Positions 7,874-16,421 of a DNA stretch of 64,000 nucleotides are shown piece after piece. How positions within the stretch are numbered: position 1 is the first letter of the stretch; each line of letters starts with the position of its first letter. A program made the translations under genes and the position numbers. Source of the stretch: VRUE01 sp963708115 (GTDB lineage: Bacteria > Actinomycetota > Thermoleophilia > Solirubrobacterales > 70-9); contig CAVPRX010000001.1 in NCBI GenBank assembly GCA_963708115.1, positions 930,001 through 994,000 of the forward strand. Direction: 5' to 3'. The notes under the pieces were generated by a model. That model had not been told where the DNA came from and made no database searches. It saw nothing but the letters and a program-made list of their open reading frames with translations.

Positions 7874-8599
7874 TCAGCTGACGGCTTCGATCGCTCGTTC
7901 TGCCTGGCGCAGGCTCGGGCCATCCTGGAGGGTGCGGGTGCCGTTCGGCCCGCTGACGATCATCGCCTGGCCTGCCCGGATGCCAAGGCTCATGCCCACG
8001 TCTTCGTAGCCTTCGAGCGTCTTCGCCATCGGCCCGTCGGAGCCGCCCTGGCTATCGAGGGTTTCCTGCCATTCGGGCACATCCAGTTCGCCGATCGAGC
8101 CGGCGAGCGAGGCCATGAGCTCGTTATCGATCCCAAACCGTTCCGCCTCGCCTTGGTTGCGGAAGAAGAGGTAGGTGTACTGCCAGCCGTAGCCCTGCTG
8201 GGCCGCCGCCTCGGCGCCGAAGAAGCCGAGCTCGAGCGGATTCTCGGCGACCGAGTAGTGGCGCATCAGCAGCTTCACGTCCCCTGGGCGCACGTAGCTT
8301 TCGGTCAGCTTGGGAATCGTGTCGAGGAAGTCGGCACGGCAGTTGCCGCACTGGAGGTCGTTGAAGACCTGGATCGTGACCGGGGCGTCGTTGGACCCGA
8401 GCCGGTCGCCTTCCTGGGGAATCCCGCCGAAGAGCTCCTGCGCTTCGGAGATCCCTTCGAGCTTGACCACATCGCTGCCGGCTTCCCTGGTTGAGATGCT
8501 GACCAGCGCGTAGCCGAGTGCGCCGAACGCCAAGGCAAGCGCGAGGATCACCCAGAGGCGACCCCGGCGGGGCATCGGAGTGGCGGCGACTTCGGACAC
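7874..8599 (-). CDS. Membrane-anchored DsbA-like thioredoxin-fold protein
   Basis: About 241 residues from the GTG at 8599, preceded by CAGGGG. A basic start (MPRRGR) and one membrane helix, LWVILALALAFGALGYALV, anchor the protein with its catalytic part outside the cytoplasm. The thioredoxin fold has the active site FNDLQCGNCRADF (CGNC), followed by the helical insert usual in DsbA-type oxidoreductases and the late strand IVSGPNGTRTLQDGP. It should form or isomerise disulfides in exported proteins. The cis-proline region is hard to place by eye. It may start at the ATG at 8575. The carbonic anhydrase gene follows directly. Confidence 0.85.
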   Translation of the reverse strand: MSEVAATPMPRRGRLWVILALALAFGALGYALVSISTREAGSDVVKLEGISEAQELFGGIPQEGDRLGSNDAPVTIQVFNDLQCGNCRADFLDTIPKLTESYVRPGDVKLLMRHYSVAENPLELGFFGAEAAAQQGYGWQYTYLFFRNQGEAERFGIDNELMASLAGSIGELDVPEWQETLDSQGGSDGPMAKTLEGYEDVGMSLGIRAGQAMIVSGPNGTRTLQDGPSLRQAERAIEAVS

Positions 8600-8662
8600 C
8601 CCTGCATTATCGCGAGCCCGGCGCCGGGGACCGGCCGATCCACGCAAAGTGCATCCGCATCC

Positions 8663-8689
8663 GTTTGACACGTCCGCCATCGGGGGTAA
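8663..8689 (+). promoter_or_regulatory. SigB-type promoter before the IF2_N-like gene
   Basis: GTTTGA (8663-8668), a 15-base spacer and GGGTAA (8684-8689) fit the SigB/SigF pattern. The start codon at 8729 is about 35 bases past the expected transcription start, and a GGGAGG ribosome site lies between them. Motif prediction. Confidence 0.55.
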
Positions 8690-8728
8690 AACTGGACTAC
8701 CCGATTTCAACTACCTGGGAGGTCCGCT

Positions 8729-8914
8729 GTGGCCAATCACCTCACCCCGTCCGAGCTTGCCGATGAGCTACGCATGAAACGGCAGGAGGTGATCGGCAAG
8801 TGCGTCGAGATGCACGTCCCGATCTTCCACGGCCGGATCGACAAGTCGCTCTTCCAGACCTCACTGCGGCGAGCGACCGAACAGCAGGCCCGGCGCCACG
8901 CTTCGACCGCGTAA
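8729..8914 (+). CDS. Small protein resembling the IF-2 N-terminal domain
   Basis: A 61-residue protein with GTG start and a strong GGGAGG site before it. Its core, LADELRMKRQEVIGKCVEMH followed by VPI, has the pattern of the InfB/IF-2 N-terminal helical module (LAxEL, then xxExIxKxxxxxVPI), here as a stand-alone protein with a basic C-terminal tail RRATEQQARRHA. Such modules bind nucleic acid or ribosomal partners in larger proteins. A translation- or RNA-linked role under stress is inference, supported only by the SigB-type promoter upstream. It lies 40 bases before the acyl-CoA synthetase gene and is divergent from the thioredoxin-fold gene. Confidence 0.7.
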   Translation: MANHLTPSELADELRMKRQEVIGKCVEMHVPIFHGRIDKSLFQTSLRRATEQQARRHASTA

Positions 8915-8954
8915 CCATCTAACCCCTCGCTAACTGTCCACTAGACTCCCCGCC

Positions 8955-10739
8955 GTGGAGGAGCGGGGAACCAAATCGGCCACGCTCGCGGACCTGCTTC
9001 CGCGAGCCGCACAGCTTTACGGCAGCGCCCCGGCGATCCAGTTCAAAGACGGCGACGAGTGGGCCAAGCGCAGCTTCGTCGAGGTCGAGGAGACCGTCCG
9101 CAAGCTCGCCCTCGGCCTGTTCGACCTCGGTGTAGCCAAGGGCGACAAGGTCTCGATCCTCGCCAACACCCGCCCCGAGTGGACCTACTTCGACTTCGCC
9201 GCTCTCTCGATCGGCGCCACCGTCGTGCCGATCTACCAGACCAACTCACCCGAGGAGTGCCAGTACGTACTGGAGAACTCCGACGCCAAGGTCGTCGTGG
9301 TCGAGGACGACGAACAGCTGGAGAAGATTCGCGCCGTACGCGACCAGCTGCCGCTGCTGGAGCAGGTGGTGCGGATGACCGGCATCAGCGACGACACGAT
9401 CTCCCTCGAGGATCTCTCCGCCCGCGGCGCCGGTCGGGACGCCGGGGAGTGGGAGCGACTCTGGCAGGCGGTCTCCCCGGAGGACATCTGCACCTTCATC
9501 TACACGTCGGGGACGACCGGGCCACCCAAGGGCTGCGTCATCAGCCACGGCAACTACCGGGCGATGCTCGACATGGTCAACGACACCAGCGTCATCGAAG
9601 GCGAAGACGTCACCTACCTCTACCTTCCCCTCGCCCACTCCTTCGCCCTGCTGATCCAGCTGGGCAGCTTCGACCTCGGCGCGACGATCGCCTACTGGGA
9701 GCGCGACCCGCTGAAGATCATGCCCAACCTGGCCGAACTGAAACCGACCTACTTCCCCTCGGTGCCGCGGATCTTCGAGAAGATCTACACCCTCGCAACC
9801 AGCAGCATGGAAAAAGAGGGCGGCCTTAAAAAGGCGGTCTTCGACTGGTCGGTCCGGGTCGGCGAAAAGATGCGCCAGACCGAGCGCGCAGGCCGCAAGC
9901 CGGGCTTCCTACTGCGCAAGCAGTACGAATTCGCCGACAAGAAAGTCCTCTCGAAAATTCGTGGCCTCTTCGGCGGCGAGCTGCGTCTCGCCGTCTCCGG
10001 CGCCGCCCCGATCAGTCCCGAGATCCTGCGCTTCTTCGACGCCGCCGGGGTACTCGTGCTCGAGGGCTGGGGGATGACCGAGACGTCGACCGCGGCAACG
10101 ATTTCCTCGCCGGATGACTTCAAGATCGGCACGATCGGCAAACCCTTCCCCGGCTGCGAGATCAAGATCGCCGAGGACGGCGAGATCCTGGTCAAGGGCC
10201 CCAACGTATTTCAGGGCTACTACAAGAACGAGGAGGCAACCCGGGAGACGATCGTTGACGGCTGGCTCCACACCGGCGACCTCGGCTCGATCGACGCCGA
10301 CGGCTTCATCACGATAACCGGGCGCAAAAAGGACATCATCATCACCGCCGGCGGCAAGAACATCACGCCGGCCAACCTCGAGGGCGAGATCAAGCAGCAC
10401 CCGCTGGTCTCCCAGTGCGTCGTCGTCGGCGACCGGCGTCCCTACCTGGTGGCACTGGTCACGCTCGACCCCGAAGAAGCGACCGCTTACGCCAAGGAGC
10501 ACTCCCTGCCCGAGGATCCCGCCCAGCTCGCCGCCAATGGCGACGTGCGCGAGGCGATCGAGGCGCACCTGGCCAAAGTCAACGAGAAATTCGCCAGGGT
10601 TGAGCAGGTCAAGAAGATCGCGATCCTCCCCCAGGACCTCTCACAGGAGAACGGCGAGCTGACCCCGACCCTGAAGGTCAAGCGCGCCGTCGTCGCCGAC
10701 AAGCACCAGGACGAGATCGAGCAGCTCTACGCGGGCTAG
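8955..10739 (+). CDS. Long-chain acyl-CoA synthetase (AMP-forming)
   Basis: A 594-residue ANL-superfamily ligase that activates fatty acids to acyl-CoA through an acyl-adenylate. The phosphate-binding loop YTSGTTGPPKGCVISHGNY lies at about residues 183-201, the adenine motif VLEGWGMTETS in the middle, and the hinge and C-terminal region contain GWLHTGDLGSIDADGFITIT and KDIIITAGGKNITPANLE with the catalytic lysine region behind it. Length and the GKNITP motif match the FadD15-like long-chain group. The GTG start follows the small IF2_N-like gene. It converges with the patatin gene, whose stop shares one 20-base palindrome with this stop. Exact chain length is unknown. Confidence 0.93.
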   Translation: MEERGTKSATLADLLPRAAQLYGSAPAIQFKDGDEWAKRSFVEVEETVRKLALGLFDLGVAKGDKVSILANTRPEWTYFDFAALSIGATVVPIYQTNSPEECQYVLENSDAKVVVVEDDEQLEKIRAVRDQLPLLEQVVRMTGISDDTISLEDLSARGAGRDAGEWERLWQAVSPEDICTFIYTSGTTGPPKGCVISHGNYRAMLDMVNDTSVIEGEDVTYLYLPLAHSFALLIQLGSFDLGATIAYWERDPLKIMPNLAELKPTYFPSVPRIFEKIYTLATSSMEKEGGLKKAVFDWSVRVGEKMRQTERAGRKPGFLLRKQYEFADKKVLSKIRGLFGGELRLAVSGAAPISPEILRFFDAAGVLVLEGWGMTETSTAATISSPDDFKIGTIGKPFPGCEIKIAEDGEILVKGPNVFQGYYKNEEATRETIVDGWLHTGDLGSIDADGFITITGRKKDIIITAGGKNITPANLEGEIKQHPLVSQCVVVGDRRPYLVALVTLDPEEATAYAKEHSLPEDPAQLAANGDVREAIEAHLAKVNEKFARVEQVKKIAILPQDLSQENGELTPTLKVKRAVVADKHQDEIEQLYAG

Positions 10740-10755
10740 GGCCCCGGGGCCCTAG
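10736..10755. terminator. Perfect 20-bp palindrome holding two stop codons
   Basis: CTAGGGCCCCGGGGCCCTAG reads the same on both strands. It contains the TAG stop of the acyl-CoA synthetase and the TAG stop of the opposing patatin gene, with only 12 bases between the coding regions. It could form a very stable short stem in either transcript; a terminator role is plausible but there is no T-run. Confidence 0.5.
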
Positions 10756-11999
10756 GAGGCCTCGCCGCGAAGCAGCGCCGAGGTCGTCTGCTCGAGCACC
10801 CGGCGCCAGGCCGAAGCCTGCTCGGGCTCCTCTTCGGAGGCCCGCTCGACCGCCCGGCGCACCCGTCGCTCGGAGATCTCGAGCCCGTGGCGCTCGGCGA
10901 TCTCCTTGTAGCGGTCGTAGTCCTGGGCGAGGGTGGCGGTAACGGACTCGAAGCCGTGCCGGGCGATCTTCAGCCGCCGCGAGTAGTCCATGATCGGCGT
11001 GCCGAACATCAGCTCATCGTTGGGCTCGGGCTCGACCAGGATGATGTCGACCCCGGGGTATTTCTCCTGCCAGCGGGCCACGGCCTCATGCAGGCGAGCG
11101 TGGGCGATCAAGCGGAAGGTCTGGTTGGCGATCGCCGGCAGGCCCATGTCGGAGACGCGGCGCACGCGCGTCCCGAACACCGTGGGAATCGTCTGCTCGA
11201 AGTCGTTGACATAGGGCACGAGCGGGTTCACCACGATGATGAACTTGGCGCCCTTCTCGACCGCGATGTCGACGTTGGTGGTCGAACGGATGCCCCCGTC
11301 GACCAGCTGGCGGCCCTTCAGGTCGACCGGCTTGTAGACGATCGGCAGCGCGGTCGAGCACTCAACCGCCTTGGACACCGGCACGTCGTCCCAGCCCTCC
11401 TCGCCGAAGACGAGGCGCTCGCAAGTATCGAGGTCGGTTGCGGTCAGGTAGAGCTCTTTGTCGAGCTGGCGGAAGTCGTTGATCCCACCGGAGTCCGCAA
11501 GTGCCTGCTCGACGTAGTCGGCGATCCCACCGCCCGAGTAGAGACCGGCCGGCAGTGCCTCGGCGAGGCCGACGCCTATGTCGATGGCTGAGAAGTCCCC
11601 CATCTGGACCAGCCTGCGCATCAACTCCAGCGAGCGCAGCGGCAGCATTGCGGCCTTCTGCAGAAAGCCGAAGTAGTTGAACTTCAGCACCTTGTCGAGG
11701 TCGAGATCGTCGAGATCCGACGCCACCCGCTTGTTGATCACCTGCATCATTTCGTCGGGGGTGACGCCATTGGCGAGCATCGTGGCGACGAAGGAGCCGG
11801 CGCTGGTGCCGACGTAGACGTCGAAGCTGTTGACCGTGCTGTTGACGGCGAGCAGGTCGAGTGCGCGCAGGGCGCCGATCTCATAGACGCCGCCGGTGAA
11901 GCCGCCCCCACCGAGGACCAGGGCGGTCTTCGAAGGCCGCTTTCGACCCTTGACCCGTTTACGACGGGTGGGGGTCTCGATATCGACGACCTTGCCCAT
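10752..11999 (-). CDS. Patatin-like phospholipase
   Basis: A 415-residue serine hydrolase of the patatin family, expected to release fatty acids from phospholipids or other acyl lipids. The oxyanion motif LVLGGGGFTGGVYEIGAL lies near the N-terminus, the nucleophile elbow is VGTSAGSF and the catalytic Asp is in VDGGIRS, giving the Ser-Asp dyad. A basic N-terminal stretch (RRKRVKGRKRPSK) precedes the domain, and there is no signal peptide. The ATG at 11999 is chosen; a GTG two codons earlier is also open. Beside a fatty acyl-CoA synthetase, it could feed released fatty acids into activation, which is inference. Confidence 0.9.
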   Translation of the reverse strand: MGKVVDIETPTRRKRVKGRKRPSKTALVLGGGGFTGGVYEIGALRALDLLAVNSTVNSFDVYVGTSAGSFVATMLANGVTPDEMMQVINKRVASDLDDLDLDKVLKFNYFGFLQKAAMLPLRSLELMRRLVQMGDFSAIDIGVGLAEALPAGLYSGGGIADYVEQALADSGGINDFRQLDKELYLTATDLDTCERLVFGEEGWDDVPVSKAVECSTALPIVYKPVDLKGRQLVDGGIRSTTNVDIAVEKGAKFIIVVNPLVPYVNDFEQTIPTVFGTRVRRVSDMGLPAIANQTFRLIAHARLHEAVARWQEKYPGVDIILVEPEPNDELMFGTPIMDYSRRLKIARHGFESVTATLAQDYDRYKEIAERHGLEISERRVRRAVERASEEEPEQASAWRRVLEQTTSALLRGEAS

Positions 12000-12028
12000 A
12001 AACACGGATTATCCCAGAGTTGGCGGCT

Positions 12029-12122
12029 GGCCAGGATGGGGGACCTCTCGCCCGGACAAGTTGCCGCGGAAGACGCGGCAACTTTGAGTATCCGCCCGTT
12101 CGAGAGGTCCCCCATCCTGGCC
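12029..12122. repeat. Nested palindromic element H
   Basis: Outer arms of 22 bases (12029-12050 and 12101-12122) are exact reverse complements, beginning GGCCAGGATGGGGG. Inside, AAGTTGCCGCG and CGCGGCAACTT form an 11-bp stem with loop GAAGA. The element fills the space between the divergent patatin and carboxypeptidase genes, so it is not simply a terminator. Its arms share the G-rich tract style of elements A to G but its interior is different. Confidence 0.85.
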
Positions 12123-12165
12123 GCTCGGAGCGCTACCTTGCGTCCCGCTTGTGTTGAAACTAGCC

Positions 12166-13404
12166 ATGAGACGGTCTTGGATCCTCTTCGGCCTGATAGC
12201 TGTCCTGCTTCTGCTTCCGGCCGGAGCGAGCGGAGCTGGCAACTTTTGCCAGCAGATGCGGGAACGGCTGGTCTATGGAGGGGGATCGGCTAGTGGGCTG
12301 TTCGTGATCGACGCCGGAACCGGCAAGCCTGTCTGTGCGCGGGCCGCAAAGACGCCGCGGATCCTGGCCTCGAACACGAAGTTGTTCACGACCTCGACCG
12401 CTCTCTCCCGCTTCGGGCCCGAATACCGCATCGTCACCAAACTGCTCACCGACGGCAGGATCGACCCCGCCGGCGTCCTGCACGGCAGCCTCTATCTGCA
12501 AGGGGGCGGCGACCCGGCGCTCGGGGTGCCCTCGTTCTACAACCGCTACGGCGGGGGGCTCGGCACCAACCTGCTCCTGCTCGGCTCGCAGCTCCGCGCC
12601 GCCGGCGTGGACGCCGTGACCGGGCGGCTCTACGCCGATGACAGCGTCTTTGACCGGCTGCGTGGCGTCGCCGACTCGGGCTACGCGACGAGCCCCTACA
12701 TCGGGCCGCTCTCGGGGCTCTCGTTCGACTCCGGTTACCGCGGCTCGATCTCCCAGGGCTTCACTTCCGATCCCGCGACCCTTGCGGCAGCAAAGCTGGA
12801 TGCAGCGCTGCGCTCCGCTGGAATCAGGATTCGCACCGGGGTCGCCCGCGCCGTTACGCCGCCGGGGGCCGAAGCGCTCGCCAGCGTGCGCTCGCCGACG
12901 ATGTCGCAGCTGGTCGAGGCGACCGACGTCTACTCGAACAACTTCTTCGCCGAGATGCTCGTGAAGCTGCTCGGCGCCCACTTCGGCGGGGCCGGGACCA
13001 CCCAGGCCGGAACGAACGTGGTCGAGCGCTTCGCGCGCAGCCAGGGCTCGGGGATTCAGGCGGTCGACGGCTCGGGCCTGACCCGCGGCAACCGCGCCTC
13101 CCCGGCCCAGGTCGTGGGCCTCCTCGAGTCGATGCGCGGGGCGCCGGCCGGCGACGAGTTCATCCAGGACCTGGCGCTCACCGGACACGAGGGAACGGTT
13201 GCCGACCGCACGCGCGGAACCGCCGCCTACGGCCGCTGCCGCACCAAGACCGGCACCCTGACCTCGGTCAGCGCCCTCTCGGGCTACTGCTTCAACCGCA
13301 GCGGCCGGATCATGGCCTTCTCGATCCTGATGAACAGCGTCAGCGACCTCTCCCTGGCTCACTATGAGCAGGACAAGATCGCCGCCTTGGTGGCCTCTTA
13401 CTGA
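12166..13404 (+). CDS. dacB: D-alanyl-D-alanine carboxypeptidase/endopeptidase, PBP4 (S13) family
   Basis: A 412-residue exported penicillin-binding protein that trims or cleaves D-Ala cross-links in peptidoglycan. It begins with a signal peptide, MRRSWILFGLIAVLLLLPAG, cleaved after ASGAG or nearby. The three active-site motifs are present: SNTK (Ser69, Lys72), YSNN (the SxN motif) and KTG in CRTKTGTL. The S13 insert between the first two motifs is present, and the length is slightly short for the family. The ATG at 12166 is preferred for the clean signal peptide; a GTG at 12151 is in frame. It converges with ligA, with 3 bases between the stops. Confidence 0.9.
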   Translation: MRRSWILFGLIAVLLLLPAGASGAGNFCQQMRERLVYGGGSASGLFVIDAGTGKPVCARAAKTPRILASNTKLFTTSTALSRFGPEYRIVTKLLTDGRIDPAGVLHGSLYLQGGGDPALGVPSFYNRYGGGLGTNLLLLGSQLRAAGVDAVTGRLYADDSVFDRLRGVADSGYATSPYIGPLSGLSFDSGYRGSISQGFTSDPATLAAAKLDAALRSAGIRIRTGVARAVTPPGAEALASVRSPTMSQLVEATDVYSNNFFAEMLVKLLGAHFGGAGTTQAGTNVVERFARSQGSGIQAVDGSGLTRGNRASPAQVVGLLESMRGAPAGDEFIQDLALTGHEGTVADRTRGTAAYGRCRTKTGTLTSVSALSGYCFNRSGRIMAFSILMNSVSDLSLAHYEQDKIAALVASY

Positions 13405-13407
13405 GGC

Positions 13408-15435
13408 TTAGGAGCCGCCCTCCAGGAGGGCACGCAGGCCAGCTTCGTCGAGGGTGTCGACCTCCAGTTTCTCCGCCTTTGCCAGCTTCGAGCCCGGGTT
13501 CTCACCGGCGACGACGTAGTCGGTCTTCTTCGAGACCGAGTTGACCACCTTGCCGCCGGCGGCCTTGACCAGCGCCGCCGCCTCCTCGCGGGTCAGCTCG
13601 GGCAGCGTGCCGGTCAGCACCACGGTCTTTCCCTCCAGCGGCCCGCCTTCGGGGCGCCGTTCCAAGGCGTCCTGCTCGAGGCGCAGGCCCTTCTCACGCA
13701 GCTTCTCGACCAGCGCCCAGGTCGGCTCGTCAGCGAGCGACTCGGCGATCTGCACGGCCATGATCGGGCCGACACCCTCTACCTCCTCGATCGCCTCAGG
13801 GTCGGCCTCGTGCAGGGCGTCGATCGAGCCGAAGTGGTCGGCGAGCGCCTCGGCGGTGACGTACCCGACGCCGGGCAGCCCAAGCGCGTAGAGGACCCGC
13901 TTGAAGGGACGCGACCGCGAACCGTCGATCGCCACCAGCAGGTTGCGGGCTGAGACCTCGGCGAAGCGGTCCATCGCCGTCAGCTGCTCCTCGCTCAGGT
14001 CGTAGATGTCGGCGACGTCGGCGATCAGCTCCTCCTCGAGGAAACGCATCGCCTGCTTCTCACCGAACCCGTCGATGTCCATCGCGCCCTTGCTGACGAA
14101 GTGCTTGACGTGCTGGAAGGACTGGCCCGGGCAGCCGGTGCGGTTGGGGCAGATCGAGAACACCGCTCCCTCCGGCTTGACGGTCTCGGTGCCGCAGGCG
14201 GGGCACTTCTTCGGCGGCTTCGGCTTGCGCGCGCTCTTGTTCTGCCGTTTCTGGATCAGCGGCGAGACCACCTGCGGGATCACGTCGCCGGCCCGCATCA
14301 CCACCACCTCGTCGCCCTCGCGGACGTCCTTGCGCGCCAGGTCCTCCTCGTTGTGCAGCGTCGCCGTGCTGACCGTGACGCCGCCGACGTGGACCGGCTC
14401 GAGCATCGCAAACGGCACCAGGTGGCCGGTGCGGCCGACGTTCCAGACGACGCTGTTCATCTTCGTCGTCGCCGTCGTCGGCGGGAACTTCCAGGCGATC
14501 GCCCAGCGCGGCTCGCGCCCGACCACGCCCAGCTCGCGCCAGAGCGCCCGCTCGTCGACCTTGACGACGACGCCGTCGATCTCGTAGTCGAGCGTCTCGC
14601 GCCGCTCCTCCCACCAGTGACAGCGCTCAACCACGCCCTCCACCCCGCGGTGGTGCGCGGTGTCCGGGTTGACCTTGAAGCCGCGCGCATCGAGCCACTC
14701 GACCTCGTCCATATGGGTGGCGAGGTCGAGCCCGCGGACCGCGCCGATCCCGTAGCACCAGGTCGAGAGCGGCCGTTCGGCTGCCAGCGCCGGGTCGAGC
14801 TGGCGAATCGAGCCCGCGGCCGAGTTGCGCGGGTTGGCGAAGGTCGGTTCCTCGGCTTCGGCGCGGCGCTCGTTGAGGGCTTTGAAGGCAGCGATCGGCA
14901 GGTAGACCTCGCCGCGGACTTCGATCAGCTCGGGCGCATCGGGAATTCGCAGGGGTACCGAGCCGATCGTGCGCAGGTTCTGGGTCACGTCCTCGCCGAT
15001 CCGGCCGTCGCCACGGGTGGCGCCGCGCACGAGCACCCCGTCCTCGTAGGTCAACGAGATCGCCAGGCCGTCGATCTTGGGCTCGCTCGTGTAGCTGAAC
15101 TCGGAGGCCGCGATGTCGAGTCGCTTGAGGTAGTTGGCGAGCCGGTTCTCCCAGGCCCGCAGCTCCTCCTCGTTTCGTGCGTTCCCGAGCGAGAGCATCT
15201 GCTCGTGGTGCTCGACCTGCTCGAAGCGGTCGAGCGGCGGCGCCCCGACCCGCTGCGTCGGCGAGTCCGCCGTGCGCAGCTCGGGGCGCTCGGCCTCGAT
15301 CGCCCGCAGCTCGTCGAGCAGCGCGTCGTAGGTGTCGTCGCCGACCTCGGGTTCGTCGAGGACGTAGTAGAGCCGGTTGTGGCGCTCCAGCTCCTGCCGC
15401 AGCTCGGCGGCCCGCTGTGCGTCGGCCTCGCTCAC
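13408..15435 (-). CDS. ligA: NAD-dependent DNA ligase
   Basis: A 675-residue ligase that seals nicks during replication and repair using NAD. Domain order is complete: an N-terminal Ia domain (RHNRLYYVLDEPEVGD), the adenylation domain with the nucleophile Lys120 in EPKIDGLAISL, the OB fold, a four-Cys zinc finger (CPACG then CPNRTGC), helix-hairpin-helix repeats (GLPGVGYVTAEALADHFG, VEGVGPIMA) and a C-terminal BRCT domain starting GKTVVLTGTLPELTREEAA. The open frame runs on to 16017, but the family start matches the GTG at 15435, whose GTGA overlaps the surE stop. A short GC stem (GCCCTCC/GGAGGGC) lies in the last codons. Confidence 0.97.
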   Translation of the reverse strand: MSEADAQRAAELRQELERHNRLYYVLDEPEVGDDTYDALLDELRAIEAERPELRTADSPTQRVGAPPLDRFEQVEHHEQMLSLGNARNEEELRAWENRLANYLKRLDIAASEFSYTSEPKIDGLAISLTYEDGVLVRGATRGDGRIGEDVTQNLRTIGSVPLRIPDAPELIEVRGEVYLPIAAFKALNERRAEAEEPTFANPRNSAAGSIRQLDPALAAERPLSTWCYGIGAVRGLDLATHMDEVEWLDARGFKVNPDTAHHRGVEGVVERCHWWEERRETLDYEIDGVVVKVDERALWRELGVVGREPRWAIAWKFPPTTATTKMNSVVWNVGRTGHLVPFAMLEPVHVGGVTVSTATLHNEEDLARKDVREGDEVVVMRAGDVIPQVVSPLIQKRQNKSARKPKPPKKCPACGTETVKPEGAVFSICPNRTGCPGQSFQHVKHFVSKGAMDIDGFGEKQAMRFLEEELIADVADIYDLSEEQLTAMDRFAEVSARNLLVAIDGSRSRPFKRVLYALGLPGVGYVTAEALADHFGSIDALHEADPEAIEEVEGVGPIMAVQIAESLADEPTWALVEKLREKGLRLEQDALERRPEGGPLEGKTVVLTGTLPELTREEAAALVKAAGGKVVNSVSKKTDYVVAGENPGSKLAKAEKLEVDTLDEAGLRALLEGGS

Positions 15436-16241
15436 GCCGCCGGGGCGCAGGCGGCCAGCATCTCCTCGAAGCGCCAGCCCCGCAGTCGCTCCAGGCCACC
15501 GTGGTCGGTGAGGTCGAAGTGGATCGGCGTGACCGCGATCCGTCCCTGCGAGACCGCCATCAGGTCGGAGCCCTCGAGCTCCTCGAAGCCGGGCTGCCAG
15601 CCGTAGATCTCGTAGCGGCGCCGCCCGTCCCCGTCCTCGGAGACGAGCTTCAGCTCGTCGTTGTAGACGCGTTTGCCGAGCTTGGTCACCTCGATCCCAC
15701 TCGGCTCGCCGGCCGGGCAGTTGACGTTGATCAGCGTTTTCGGCGGCATCGGCTCGGCCCCCAGCGCGCCAACGAGCTGGGCGACGAACGCTGCCGCAAC
15801 CGAGAAGTCGAAGCGACCGCTGACGTAGCCCATGCCGCCGCCGGAGGACTGCTGGGATATCGCCACGGCGGGGATGCCGAGCACGATTCCCTCGAAGGCC
15901 GCGGCAACGGTGCCGGAATAGGTGATGTCGTCGCCGAGGTTGGCGCCGTGGTTGATCCCCGAGACGATCAGGTCGGGTCGGTGGCCGACCAGGCCGAGCT
16001 CGGCGAAGCGGACGCAATCGACCGGGGTGCCGTCGGTGGCGAAACCCCGGTCGCCGTCGCCGAACTCGACCTCCTCGACCGTCAGCGGCGAGCGGGTGGT
16101 GATGCTGCGCGCGGTGGCGCTGCGGTTGGAGTCCGGGGCTATCACGTCGACATCGACGTCGTCGAGGGCGCGCAGGGCGCGACGGGCGGCCTGAAGTCCA
16201 GGGGCCGAGATTCCGTCGTCGTTGGTTAGGAGTACTCGCAT
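15432..16241 (-). CDS. surE: 5'/3'-nucleotidase SurE
   Basis: A 269-residue metal-dependent phosphatase acting on nucleoside monophosphates, linked to stationary-phase survival. The N-terminal MRVLLTNDDGISAPG carries the paired Asp metal ligands (8 and 9), and SGINHGANLG supplies the conserved Asn. The chosen ATG at 16241 gives the exact family N-terminus; the longer open frame reads through palindromic element A and is rejected. Its stop overlaps the ligA start by four bases, so the two genes are translationally coupled. Expression probably starts within the 180-base region shared with truA. Confidence 0.95.
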   Translation of the reverse strand: MRVLLTNDDGISAPGLQAARRALRALDDVDVDVIAPDSNRSATARSITTRSPLTVEEVEFGDGDRGFATDGTPVDCVRFAELGLVGHRPDLIVSGINHGANLGDDITYSGTVAAAFEGIVLGIPAVAISQQSSGGGMGYVSGRFDFSVAAAFVAQLVGALGAEPMPPKTLINVNCPAGEPSGIEVTKLGKRVYNDELKLVSEDGDGRRRYEIYGWQPGFEELEGSDLMAVSQGRIAVTPIHFDLTDHGGLERLRGWRFEEMLAACAPAA

Positions 16242-16258
16242 CGGGGAGCCGATTCTAG

Positions 16259-16378
16259 GGACGGAGGAGGGGGTGTCCTCGCCTTGCTGGGTTTTCGCCA
16301 GCCGCGCTTGCTTCTCTCGCTGAGCTGGTGGGGCGAAAAGAGGACGCCGCTGCGGCGAGGACACCCCCTCCTCCGTCC
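16259..16378. repeat. Family-1 palindromic element A
   Basis: Exact 25-base arms at 16259-16283 and 16354-16378. On the minus strand the interior reads GCAGCGGCGTCCTC, inner stem TTTTCGCC, a loop of about 32 bases, inner stem GGCGAAAA and CCCAGCAA. The same architecture occurs in elements B, C and D. It lies between the divergent surE and truA genes. Read on the minus strand it would encode EEGVSSP...GEDTPSS, the peptide also present in the S5 tail. Confidence 0.88.
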
Positions 16379-16421
16379 TCTCGGACGCACCCTCTACACC
16401 GAGCGAGGGCATACTGCCCGC

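Noticed and set aside
15436..16017. Extended ligA frame covering surE
   Set aside because: SurE is clearly coded in the other frame, and ligA starts at the GTG overlapping the surE stop.
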